Notes under the pieces: model-generated | The model's database searches: none | Told to the model about the DNA's origin: nothing | The model's input: the letters and a program-made list of their open reading frames with translations, nothing else | Program-made: the position numbers and the translations under genes | Source of the DNA: Cinnamomum chago | Taxonomy: Eukaryota > Streptophyta > Magnoliopsida > Laurales > Lauraceae | Direction of reading: 5' to 3' | Length of the DNA stretch: 64,000 nt | Assembly: GCA_038049695.1 (NCBI GenBank) | Contig: CP142452.1 | Coordinates: 28,136,501 to 28,200,500 of the forward strand | In this document: positions 49,160 through 60,076 of the stretch, one piece after another | How positions within the stretch are numbered: position 1 is the first letter of the stretch | Layout: every line of letters starts with the position of its first letter

Positions 49160-49440
49160 TAAATTGAATGGAGTACTACAAATCAAATTGCTTTCCCCGG
49201 ATGCTACCACACTGTCATGCGAGGAGGAACAATACCTGCTCCATGGGCCATACAGAAAGAAAAGCTATTTGAGCAAGCCTGTTTCAACGAAACAGGGGGA
49301 GCCCGTTTGGGTCAATCCCAATGCGCCACCTAACAAACTTACCACCTCAGCAAGTTATCCCTCTTTAGAAATAAATAAAATAAAATTGCAGAGTTGTTCT
49401 TGCAAATAAGAAAAGATTTGTTTCAACAAAGAAACCCTAG
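49160..49440 (-). repeat. SINE-like copy with A and B boxes
   Basis: On the minus strand TTGCTGAGGTGG (49353-49342) is followed by GGGATTGACCC (about 49319-49309), matching the heads of the units at 2630-3208, with further shared bases between the boxes. It overlaps the outer edge of the inverted repeat starting at 49290. Confidence 0.5.
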
Positions 49441-50165
49441 TAAAAATAACCTCTACTCCGTTCATTCATCTCCTCCACTAAAAATCATATGCTCGTCTAA
49501 TTGTCTCCTCTAGGAAAAAGACCCTCTCCTGGCTTGCTCATCTCCTCCAAGGGAACCCATCAAACTCCGGGATTGTCGCCTTCGTTGGAATTGTCGACAC
49601 CTTCTCCGCCATCCTCGAATCCGAGACGAGCCCTCTTGTCCATGTCGTCATCTACATCGATAGAAGTGTTCTTCTCAAAGAAGCAAACATTTGGGTCTTG
49701 TCTTCTCTGATTGGGGGAGTCGTTGAGATCCCACATAGTGTGTTTCTTCTTCTTTAGATTTTTTACTTTTGTTGATTTGGTGTTGGTTTTGGGTGAGAGG
49801 GTTTGGTGGGAAATGCCTCTTTTCTTTTGTTCCTAGAGATGAGAGATATCGGTGATCATGTGTTGTAAGAAGACAATTTGGGTGCTTCTTGCGGTTGATG
49901 GCCTCTTGGAGAGTTGCTCTTCTGTAACAAACCCTGGGATATGAAAAAGGAAGAAGGGGGGGGGGGGGGGGGGGCAGAATTACACATATCAAGAGATTTG
50001 ATCGGATCTGATCAGTGGGCCATGATTGGCTTCATTGCAGACAAGCAAGAGGGTTTTGCTTGCTGGAGAAAAAGATTTAGACTCACCAGATCTCGTTTGT
50101 TCACAATCGCCAGAGAAGAAGTAGAGATCCTAAGTTGTTTAGTTTCAGAAAAACAGAGAGGACAT
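49290..50165 (+). repeat. Left arm of a large inverted repeat
   Basis: It matches 53978-54715 in reverse. Shared landmarks are TTGGGGGAGTCGTTGAG reading out of the arm (around 49712), CACATAGTGTGTTTCTTCTT (around 49733), GTTGATTTGGTGTTGGTTTT (around 49770) and AAGTAGAGATCCTAAGTTGTT (20 of it, around 50118). Part of it (49550-49700) has a protein-like reading, but no family was recognised. A 17-base G run is at about 49957-49973. Confidence 0.8.
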
Positions 50166-50399
50166 TTGGCCGGATTCCGGCCAAACAGAGAGATTCTCTT
50201 TTGCACACCCGTTCGACACCTCTCCCGAAACCCAATGACCTTAGCAAGAAATACTTAATTCAACTATTTTTGTTAAGGAGTATGTCTTATATCTGCTGGC
50301 TACACCCCAAGCCAACTTACTTGAAATGAAATTATTGTCATTTTGTTGAACTATATTAGTTGAAGGTAATGAGAAACTTCATTTTGAATGTGAGTGTCA

Positions 50400-51540
50400 G
50401 CATCAAATTCAAGAAAAAAATGGATTTTGGTAATGGATGTGGAACTGTTAAGACACTAATTTTCAAGTTGGATATCATTGATTGTATGTTAATATCAGTT
50501 CATCAACAGATTGAAAATGGATGTTGGTAATGGGTGATGACCGATGTCAAAAGTTCATACTCAAATTGGGACTCTTGGCATTTAATATCTCAAGTTTTTT
50601 TTATCAAATATAAGGGGGACTCTTGCCACTTTAAATACTGAAACCTCAGTATTTTCTTAAGACAATATTATCAAATTGGATGTGAACCTTAGTACATCAT
50701 GAAACATACCATAAGATTATACTAAAACCTCAACACTTCTTTCTGTTAACCTTAGTACACAGAATTGAAACCTGAGAACTTATTTGTTAGACCAGAGCAT
50801 ATTTCATTTAACATCAAAGATTTTTTAGCGAATACAAGGGGGACTCTTGGCACTTGAAATATTGAAACCTTAGTATTTTTTTTAAGACAGCCTTCTCAAA
50901 CTGGATGTGAACCTTAGTACATCATGATTCAAACCGTAGTAGACGATACCCATAGGATGAGACTGTAACCTTAGAACTTTGTTTGATTAACCTTAGCACA
51001 CAGAATAAAATCTTATGAACTTTTTTGTTCAGACCAGAGCATATACCGTTTAATATCCAAGATTTCTTATCAAATACAAGGGGGACTCTTGGCTTTCGGA
51101 ATACTGTAACCTCAGTATTTCCTTAAGAAAAAAATCTCAAACTGGATGTGAACCTTAGCATATCATGATTCAGACTATAGTAGATGATGCCATAGGATGT
51201 GACTGTAACCTTCGAACTTGTTTCTATTGACCTTAGCACACAGAATTAAAACCTACAAGCCTTTTTGTTCAGACCAAAGCATATGCCATTTAATATCCAA
51301 GATTTTTTTATCGAACACAAGGGATACTCTTGGCATTCGAAATACTGCACCCTCAGAATTTCCTTAAGACAACCTTGTCAAACTGGATGTGAACCTTACA
51401 ACATCATGATTCAAACCATAGTAGACAATGCCATAGGATGAGACTGTAACCTTAGAACTTCTTTTTATTAATCTTAGCATATAGAATTAAAACCTGCAAA
51501 CTTTATTGTTCAAACCAGAGCATATGCAACGCACTAATTA
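50400..51540. repeat. Tandem repeat of about 240 bp, four units
   Basis: The landmark AAGGGGGACTCTTGG (or a variant) occurs at 50612, 50836, 51078 and 51319, spacings 224, 242 and 241. Each unit also has CTGGATGTGAACCTTAG and CCATAGGATGAGACTGTAAC. A weaker unit may precede. It forms the interior of the large inverted repeat. Confidence 0.85.
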
Positions 51541-51944
51541 CACTAATAAAGTTTGCAATAATTGTTAGGAATTTTGTAGATTGCAATTTGATGGATGCAT
51601 AATCATTCAAGCATCATTTGATTTACACACTTGCATTGTTTTAGATAAACTTGAAATCTTGTTTTATTCATGCATTGTTTTTAAGAGTTGTAAAAGTTTT
51701 GATTTATGCATGATTTGCTTTTAAAACTTGGATGCATTTGTTTTTGGAAAAAGTTTTAGAAATCAAGCTAGCCTTTGTTTTTAAAGTTTTGAATCATTTT
51801 AGGCTTTTTATGTTTCATGTTTTTAAACCTCTTAGAATGATTTAAAAGATGTATTCAAGCTTGGTTTATTGGCCCAAAATGTTCCACAAAGAAAATCTTT
51901 CAAACATGCAAAAGTGAATTTTTGGTGGCCCCAGCAGTGTCGCC

Positions 51945-52080
51945 GGTCGACCGGCGCAGAGGTCCCGGTCGACCGGGAACACTGCAAGGCAGAAATGGCC
52001 TGGCGTACCAACGGTCAGAAATCCGACCGTTGTGTGATCCCGGTCGACCGAGACCTGTTTGCCGGTCGACCGAGGACTAG
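51945..52080. repeat. Cluster of GGTCGACC palindromes
   Basis: Four GGTCGACC cores, two in longer palindromes (GCCGGTCGACCGGC and CCCGGTCGACCGGG), with a further hairpin AACGGTC..GACCGTT between them. They lie about 20-150 bp upstream of the LTR TATA box. Confidence 0.85.
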
Positions 52081-52098
52081 CCGTTGGGCACTTTTTGC

Positions 52099-52106
52099 TA
52101 TAAATA
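52099..52106 (+). promoter_or_regulatory. TATA box of the solo LTR
   Basis: TATAAATA in the setting GCTATAAATATGAG, just downstream of the palindrome cluster, is the expected place for the LTR promoter. Confidence 0.6.
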
Positions 52107-53977
52107 TGAGTTCTTTCATTTGCCAAAAGTTGGGAATTTTAAGGCCCTCCTTGAGGGGTTTTGAGGCAAATAGAAGGGAAATGAACTAAGGGATGAAGTG
52201 GAGCATTAGGAAAGCTAAAGCTTGGATTAATGAAGTTAAATCACCAAGTAGGCTTTACTTTCCTTAATCATATGTTTTCATGCTTTGTTTTATTTTTGGT
52301 AAATCAGTTCTAGCATGTTAAACTATGTTTGTGTTGTGTCCTTAACATGTTTTATGTTTTGAATTGATTTATTGTTTTGGATACAACACCATATGATTCA
52401 ATCCAAGTAGTACTTAATATTTGGTAAATCTAAGTAGATCATGTTAATGAAAGAACCTTTGAAATTATATGTAACATGATTCCTATACTTGGTTGAATCT
52501 TTGGTTGTTGTTTTCCATCATAAGAAAATCACTTTCAAAACTATCTTATGTTTTGGACTCAACTTCTTTACAAATCATATGTTTTCATGTTTTGTTTTAT
52601 CTTAGGTAAATCTTTAGTAACATGATAAACTATGATGTGTTTGTATCCTTAGCATGTTCTATATTTTGAATTGATCTATTGTTTTGGATGCATCACCATT
52701 GATTCAACCCAAGTAGTACTTTAACCTTGGTAAATCTAAGTAGATCATGTTAATGGAAACATCTTTGAAATTAGATGTAACATGATCCATATACTTGGTT
52801 GAATCTTTGGTTGTTGTTTTTTCATCATAAGAAAATCTCTTTCAAATGTATCTTATGTTTAGGATTCAACATCTTTACAAATCATATGTGTATTATTGTT
52901 TTAAAGTTTCACAACTTGCCTTACTTTGATAGGTATATCACTTTCAAGTTGTATTTATAATTACATATGATTTGTCCCCTCTTTTCAATCAAATCTATTT
53001 TTATGTTTTGAGCTACATGTTGATTTGATTGACATCCCTATGCATCACATGTTTAGAGCTAATTAATTTCATACAACTTGTGTAACTTTGATATCATTAA
53101 CAAGTTGTTACTTTTAACATGTGATTGCATTCTATCCTCAATCATAAATGTTTTTGAGCTAAAACTTTCAAAAGCCTTAGGCATACATTTATGAGCTTTC
53201 ATTTTCAAAATGATTGAGGACATCACACGCACACACACTTCATGTACTTTCATCTTTGCATTCATAGTGTGAGTGTGTATTAGATTTTCACTTCCATATC
53301 CGCCTAATTAAGAGGCATTGTAATGAGCTTAATTGAATCTCCATCAAGTGTTTATAGACACTATCTTAGTGAGATAACCAACCTTGTGGTTGAAGAGGTT
53401 ATTGCTTAGCCTATAAAAGCATAATGTATAGGTTGATGTTAAGCCTTGAAAAACATCAATGTAAAGGTTATTGCTTAGCCTTGGAAAGCATATTGTAAAG
53501 GTTATTGCTTAGCCTATTGAAAAGCATAAATAGTGGAAATCCGGTGGGGTGTTGGATCACAAGCCGGTAGTGGATGTAGGCATTGAGGCCGAACCACTAT
53601 AAATCCTTGTGTAATGGTGATTGCTTTGTGGTGATTCTTTTGTTAGCTTCCGCATATTGTTTGATAATCATCACTTGCGACTAGTTTGTTTTAAAGAAGT
53701 TAAAATTGATTAAAATTGGTCATGATTGGAGCTCACCCTATTCACCCCCCCCCTCTAGGGTTCGGATCCCCATGGACTTACAATAATTACATCCATCACA
53801 TTCATTTTCTATGATAGTTACACCTTTGTATGTTCTATAGGTAAAAAAAATTCCTTGCGCTGCACATTAGAGATCAAAATAAGAATGAACTTATGGGTTG
53901 AAAAAAATTAGTTCTTATCAAGGATCTGCCACATTACTTCTGACGAATTTCCAACCATTTACTTCAGAAACTTCTTC

Positions 53978-54715
53978 ATCATGTGTTGCAAAGACCCTCT
54001 CTGCTCTTCTGAAACTGAACAACTTAGGATCTCTACTTCTTCTTTGGCTATTGTGTGCAAACAAGATCCGGTGAGTTTGGATCTTTTTCTCCAGCAAACA
54101 GAACTCTCTTGCTTGTCTGTAATTAGAACAATCGTGGCCCACCGATCAGATCCGATTAGATCATCTGATCTCTGCGGTTCTGCACCCCTTCTTCCTTTTT
54201 CATATCCTAGGGCAAAACCAACACCAAATCAACAAAAGTAAAAAACCTAAAGAAGAAGAAACACACTATGTGGGACCTCAACGACTCCCCCAACCAGAGA
54301 AGACAAGATTAAGATGTCTGCTTCTCTGAGAAGAGCACTTTTATCGATGTAGATGACGATATGGACAAAATGGCTCATCTTAGATTCAGGGATGGCAGAG
54401 AAGGTGTCAGCAGTTCCGGCGAAGGCGACAATCCCGAACTCTAATGGGTTCCCTTGGAGGAGATGAGCAGGCCAAGAGAGGGTCTTTTTCCTGGAGGAGA
54501 CGAACGAACGAGCAGATGAGTTTTGATGGAGGAGATGAATAAAAGGAGAAAAGGTTATTTTTGCTATGGTTTCTTTGTTGAAATAGATCTTTTCCTATTT
54601 GCAAGATCAATCAGGTAATTTTATTTTATTTATTTATAAAGAGGAATAACTTACGTAAGGTGGCAAGTTTACTATGTGGCTCCCCCAGTTTCAAAATAGT
54701 GGATCCCGACTCCTA
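53978..54715 (-). repeat. Right arm of the large inverted repeat
   Basis: Reverse copy of 49290-50165. Identity looks about 80-85% by eye, with small deletions. The outer end carries a SINE-like piece (around 54650-54700) matching that at the outer end of the left arm. Together the arms enclose the 240-bp tandem repeat and the solo LTR. Confidence 0.8.
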
Positions 54716-55284
54716 CTTGAGCCTATTTTATTGGAAGGTGAGTAGATAAGGAGAAGCTCCTGTTTTGACACTGATATGATTAGTGGAGCAATCAGATATC
54801 CACCAGAAAATATGATCACAGATGTACGAAGCTGACAATCGTAGGCTAGCTAGATGACAAATAGATGATGGGCTAGAGATGGCATAGGGCACTGACGGCA
54901 GATACGCGTAAACATGCACGCCCTTTTGAAATCCCCCAGGTCGTGTAACCTTACAACAATCTTGCAGTGTCGCTCGAGCTCAATGGTGTAGCGCCATCTT
55001 TATTTATCACCAAACATCGACTTTAACACCAATTTTATTCATTGTATGTACGTGTCCCAAATGTTTTCAATCCAACGGTGCCGGCCTACCTTACTATTTT
55101 AGTAGTAATATATATATATATATATTGATCACATTGGCCCCCCACCATGTACCATACGACAATGCAGGTGTCCTATGTTTTGAATTCACTGCGGAAACAT
55201 GTATAATAAACGAAGAGCCAAAAGCCCAAAGCCTACCCAAAACAAAGAATAAGAAGAAGAAAAGTGCATAACCGCAGAACAAGC
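54716..55284. other. Flank of the DUF674 gene, with TA repeat
   Basis: A (TA)n tract at 55108-55127 lies about 160 bp before the DUF674 start and could serve as a TATA region. Nothing else recognised. Confidence 0.35.
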
Positions 55285-55704
55285 ATGGAGAGTAAGGTGA
55301 AAGGGTTGAGTTTGAAGCTTTTGATAGACTTGAAGTCTCAGAAAGTAATGTTTGTTGAGGCTCAAAAGGACTTGGTTGATTTCCTTTTTAGTCTCTTGGC
55401 CCTCCCCGTCGGGTCTGTTATTAGGATGTTGAAGAATCATTCCATGGCAGGATCCATAGGAAACCTCTACCAGAGCATTGGATGTCTAAGCAGCACCTAC
55501 ATCCAACCCGGCCTAGACAAGAACATGCTTCTGAACCCTAAATCACCATATCTTCCATTTGGCCAAGGCCCTCCTCCTCTTCTTCTGCTTCAAAACGTGC
55601 ATGAAACACCAAAGTTCTACACATGCTGCCGCAGTGGTTACAGATATAATACTCAAGACCTGATGAACGTGGCGTTGCTTGCCAATGTTCCAAGAATGCA
55701 ATGA
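55285..55704 (+). CDS. DUF674 family protein, truncated
   Basis: Starts at ATG 55285 (the frame is open further upstream, but MESKVKGLSLKLLIDLKSQK fits the family start) and ends at TGA 55704: 139 residues. The phrases LKLLIDLKSQKVMFVEAQKD, VDFLFSLLALPVGSVIRML and SIGNLYQSIGCLSSTYI are those of the N-terminal part of plant DUF674 proteins, whose function is not known. Family members usually have several hundred residues with two or more such units. Here only the first part remains, and the next kilobase contains no continuation that I can see. It is either a truncated gene copy or a short expressed derivative; I favour truncation. Confidence 0.75.
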   Translation: MESKVKGLSLKLLIDLKSQKVMFVEAQKDLVDFLFSLLALPVGSVIRMLKNHSMAGSIGNLYQSIGCLSSTYIQPGLDKNMLLNPKSPYLPFGQGPPPLLLLQNVHETPKFYTCCRSGYRYNTQDLMNVALLANVPRMQ

Positions 55705-56194
55705 CGGGAAATTCTAAATACACCCACCCAATTTGTTAAGCCAACCCACATGCTAAGCTCACCTACAGCAAAAATATAAACTCTCCTATTTTTGCTGAGC
55801 CCACCCATGGAAAATGATCAACGTACCCTTCTTCTTCTCCTTCTCCTTCCCTTCTTCCTCATTTCTATCAACATTGAGAAAATGAGCGGTGTCATTTTCG
55901 ATCGTCTGAGCATCTCCTCCGAGCCTGTGGATAACTCATCTTCTTCTCTTCTTCGTGAGCAGAGGCTTCTTCATCTTCATCTCCCCCAATTACCTCTTCA
56001 TCTTCAACTTCTTCTATTTTTTTTCCTCTTTGTTAATCTTTTTTCCAACTAAATAAACATATAATGCAAATGGATTGAGTGCAAGCAAATGGAATGGAGT
56101 GTGTGGGTTGCAATTGGGAGGGAAATCCAGTTGAATGAAAGGAATGGGAGATGGGAGAAGGGAAAATCACTAACGGATTGCATGCAAAATAAAA
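55705..56194. other. Pyrimidine-rich stretch after DUF674
   Basis: CTTCTT-type runs (55830-56040) give open frames on the plus strand (55792-56052), but with low-complexity Leu-rich products. No gene recognised. Confidence 0.35.
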
Positions 56195-56430
56195 AAACAC
56201 GGTTAGCGTTCTACACGGAAACGTAGATCCGTGCATATTAAAATGTGCACGGCAATTTGATGAAGTGCAAAAAAAATTTACACGGCAAATCAAACTCGCG
56301 CAGTTTGCATAAGCATGGAGATTCAAATTCGTGCAAGTTGCATGTGCACGGACTTTCAAACTCGTGCGTTGTGCATATGTATGGTGCTTCAAATCCGTGC
56401 AGTTTCAGATATGCACTGTTAATGAAATCC
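56195..56430. repeat. Degenerate tandem repeat of 33-34 bp
   Basis: Units built on TTCAAA.TCGTGCAGTTGCA with CACGG starts recur about five to seven times (clear around 56310-56400). The multiple-of-three period keeps frames open on both strands. Confidence 0.65.
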
Positions 56431-56640
56431 GTGCAGTATGTTTACTTATTTATTGCTAATCCAAATGATGTATATATTTCAACATGCCACCAAGAAGAGT
56501 TCGTTGTAGTAGTTCTTCAACCTCAGGGCGCGATAGCTGCTATTAGTAGTCCATCAACCTCGTGGGATGGGAGTAGTGTGGCGAGCTTATCCACCACAGA
56601 TCGTCATAGGCCTACGGCGTCAGGACCGTAGTCGGATTTT

Positions 56641-56709
56641 ATGGGTGTAATATGTATTTTGTTGATTGAAAGATTATGGGTGTAATATGTATTTTGTTGA
56701 TTGAAAGAT
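56641..56709. repeat. 35-bp tandem duplication
   Basis: ATGGGTGTAATATGTATTTT and the following bases occur at 56641 and again at 56676 with no visible difference. Confidence 0.85.
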
Positions 56710-56975
56710 GAACTATGTATTATTTTTTGTGGATAAACTTTGATGTGGAGAAAACTATTTACATGAATTTGATATTTGAATGTACTTTTAATGGATAGTG
56801 GATCAAGTTGTTTACCAATTTATTTTTAAAGTACGCATGTTGATCAAAGTAGCAATGGTGATGCAAAATTTTGCAATAAAAATCTAAAATATTATTACAT
56901 TAAGCCTAAGAGTACACAATATGATAAAATAAAGTTCGCATTGACATTAGATCAACAAAGTCAATCATTATTTAG
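56710..56975. other. AT-rich stretch before the Ty3 LTR
   Basis: Nothing recognised. The five bases TGAAT at 56976-56980 would be one half of the target duplication of the Ty3 element; the other half lies outside the window. Confidence 0.3.
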
Positions 56976-56980
56976 TGAAT

Positions 56981-59900
56981 TGTAACGCCCCAATTCCGGA
57001 TACCGATAAAGTCGCGGAATACCCGAAGTTAGCGCGCTACATCCCGGAAAATCTGAGAACTTCCAAGATCGTAGGTCCGCAGTGAGGTCCAATTTAAAAC
57101 TTTTGAACATTAGAATAACAATGGTTGAATTGCGGAAGCATAAGAAGTGAAACGGAAGCAATAGGTATCATGATATATCAAATGTGAGCAAAATTGTAGT
57201 CTAGTTTAAGAGTATCAGTTGATAAAAACAACAAAAGTTAATTACATAATTGATAGCTACCCGGCTCACTACAAAATTCGCTCAAAAGCCCAAAACAAAG
57301 TAAGACTCTCAAAGCCCTGGCCCTGGCTCTCCACCCTCCGGCTCGACATAGGGGTCTGTTGGGCCCCAAACGAAATCCCCAGCTACAGGCGTCTCTACGA
57401 GCGCGAGCGCATCGTCCGCGTACTCAGGGTCAAGACCTAAGCACCAAAATGGGTCAGATCTAAAGATCTGGCAAGTCACAGTATACAAGTAACATATGAC
57501 ATATATATCAAAGGAGTATAGACAGTTATACAATTTAAAGAGCAATGTATATGATCTATGCAGTAGAGCAAGATAACATAAAGAGTCAGGATAAAATAAA
57601 ACATCAAGTCTAATACAATATGGCACATTCACACGAGCTGGATACCGCGGGGTATTATGCCGCGACCCTCCTATACTGAACACAGTTGCGGCGGGGAATC
57701 TCACCAGTGCTAGAGATTACTAACCTCGCAAATCACTCAACAGTCTCACCACACTCATCACTCGGGGAGACTGGATTCGGTGTCACACCGTCCGTCTAAA
57801 ACATAGCTAATCATGATAGCTCACTCAACACTCATGAATAGCTCCTACCGGGGATGATCGGTCCACAGGCTGAGCTTAAATCAACCGAGTGAATGTCTAT
57901 GCCGACTCGAGGAAACTCTAAAGGTCTGTGTCTGTCTAGGCTTTGCCTTGCGTGAACAAAGTCCTAACCAAGTCTCTAAGAGGTTCATATATCAATTAGT
58001 CAATGGATTACAATTCATGTCTAAGCCCACTCGTTGGATCCATACCAAGGCCCATCAATCACATGGCCTGGTCTAAAATAGTCCATACGAGGCAACATAT
58101 CCATTTTCAATGGTAAACAACTCATTTTCATCCATAAGGAGTTATAAGACTAATACAGTACACCTCTCCAATTCTAAGGGTATTTCATATCCATACTTAG
58201 GCCATAAAAGGGTCCGCCTAGCCACAGACACGGGTTAGTGTTCTCCCATACACACCATCGGGTCACCTCTAAGATATCCTAGGTTCAGGTCATCCATTTC
58301 CATTTAATTAACAGTTACAAGCTATAGTAAAGACATAAGAGCGATAGAAATAAAATAAGTGAAGTATGAACTTCAGGTATGAGAATCAATAGGGAAATAT
58401 CAATAGTCCAACCTAGGTAATGGACCACATTCAGGTCTAGGTCCATCTCAGGTAATTTGATCTCTAAATAGAGTCTCAGATGCCAAGGATACTGTGTTTG
58501 GTGCTCCTGAGGTTACGGGCATCGTTGACAACTTTTAGGGATCGAATCATCGTAGAATATATGACCAAAACCCTACTTGGTGGTTCCCATGAGTCAAGGT
58601 TGAGCCACACCGTTGACTCGGGCTTGGCACATCAATAGATGTCCATTTGGATGGTCAATGGGCCCCACAAATGATCACAACTTCAGAAATGTGAAAACTG
58701 GAAAATCACTGAACTCAGTGTGCTCGGTCGACCGGGCACACTGGGGGTTGACCCCCAGGTCGACCCTGGTGCAGTGTGCTCGGTCGACCTGGCTGCAGGT
58801 CGGTCGACCGAGTACACTGAGAAAATTTGGATCTGCACCTAGGAGACATGGTCTATTCCCAGGGGTTTCAAGTGTGCTCGGTCGACCTCCTGGCCTGGGC
58901 GGTCGACCGCGCATACTAAAACTCTGGGTAAATGGGATGTCCCGGTTCTCAGCATTTTCATCTCAGATCCTGTGTACTCGGTCGACCTGGAGCAGGGCTC
59001 GGTCGACCTAGTACACAGGATATCTGGGTCTCAGGAAAAAAAATCCAACTCCCAGATATTTCCTGCAGGGCTAGTGTGCTCGGTCGACCGGGAGTAGGGC
59101 TCGGTCGACCTGGCACACTGGTCTGACAGTTTTGCAGGAAAAATTATCTGAGACCTGTTTTCTGCAGGTTTTAGTGTGCTCGGTCGACCGGGCACACGCA
59201 AAACTGCAGAAACCCAGTTTTTCAGGGTTTCTTCCTTTCAACCAATTTTCCATTAAACCTCCTCCATTCTCACCCAAACAACACCAGATCAATAGAAAAC
59301 ACTAAAACACTTCAATGCACTTCCATCCAACACCAAACGGGCCATTGATCTTCCAAATGGGTCAATCCCATCCATCAATGCCCAAATTCCATCTATTCTA
59401 AGCTCAAAGGTAGATCTACAGATTTACATTAACTGAATGGAAATGACAGAATCAATGAAATTAGAAACATACATTCTATGTTAAATCGGTATATTGCACT
59501 TGCCTTAGTGAGATGAGAGGTTAAAGGAGAGAGAGAGAGAGAAGAGAAACCCTATCCAAGAAGATGAAGTTGCAGCTCCTAGTGTCTTTTCCAGCACAAG
59601 AACCAGCTCAAAGCTCAACTCTAGGGGAGAAATGAGAGAGAGGAAGAGGAGGGGAAATGCAGAGGATGAATAGTAGCTATGGTGACTTGGGAAATGTGCT
59701 GGATTTATAGGATTGGGGATTGGGCTAAGGACTGAAATGCCCCATGAGCTTGTATGGGATTAGGGTTAGGGTAGAGGGCTTTTAGGTTATTAGGTGGGAA
59801 GATTCTAGAAGAGTTCTTTTTAGGAATACCCCCTATAGATAACCACTAATTCCTAGCTAGGGCCTCACTCACTAACTCACCTAGAAATTGCAAAAGACCC

Positions 59901-60061
59901 CCAATAACCCTAATACTAATACAACTAGACTAATCTAACTCAAACTTAGGAAAATATATAACTACCCCTAACTAACCCAATAATCAATATAATCAGCTAA
60001 TAAATATTATTAAATAGTATTCAAATTCAAATTGAGGGCCCACAAGGGGTGGGGCCTCACA
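56981..60061 (-). mobile_element. 3' LTR of a minus-strand Ty3/gypsy chromovirus
   Basis: In plus orientation it starts TGTAACGCCCC and ends GGGGCCTCACA, the complement of the ends of the solo LTR at 40384-43932; the two share long blocks. It is 3,081 bp. A polypurine tract adjoins it on the internal side. It carries an expanded GGTCGACC array and a short TTAGGG repeat (59757-59772). Confidence 0.9.
58726..59189. repeat. Array of eleven GGTCGACC palindromes in the Ty3 LTR
   Basis: Cores are spread in pairs, mostly in the context GTGTGCTCGGTCGACC, with intervals of about 20-100 bp. The solo LTR of the same family (about 42140-42190) keeps only one perfect core, so the array has expanded in this lineage or been lost in the other. 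Confidence 0.85.
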
Positions 60062-60076
60062 TCATTCCCTCCTTTT
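60062..60076 (-). other. Polypurine tract
   Basis: On the minus strand AAAAGGAGGGAATGA directly precedes the LTR start TGTGAGG, as required of the plus-strand primer of an LTR retrotransposon. Confidence 0.8.

Larger units (their letters stand above)
51563..53782 (+). mobile_element. Solo LTR, 2,220 bp, nested in the large inverted repeat
   Basis: It starts TGTTAGG and ends CTTACA, flanked by an exact 5-bp duplication ATAAT (51558-51562 and 53783-53787). It has a TATA box near 52099 and, near the end, a C-rich run like CCTATTCACCCCCCCC (about 53737), a feature often seen near the end of long Copia (SIRE-type) LTRs. No internal domain adjoins it. The family assignment is tentative. Confidence 0.82.

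Noticed and set aside
49957-49973. Poly-G run as a functional quadruplex site
   Set aside because: A single homopolymer run is as likely to be slippage or sequencing uncertainty.
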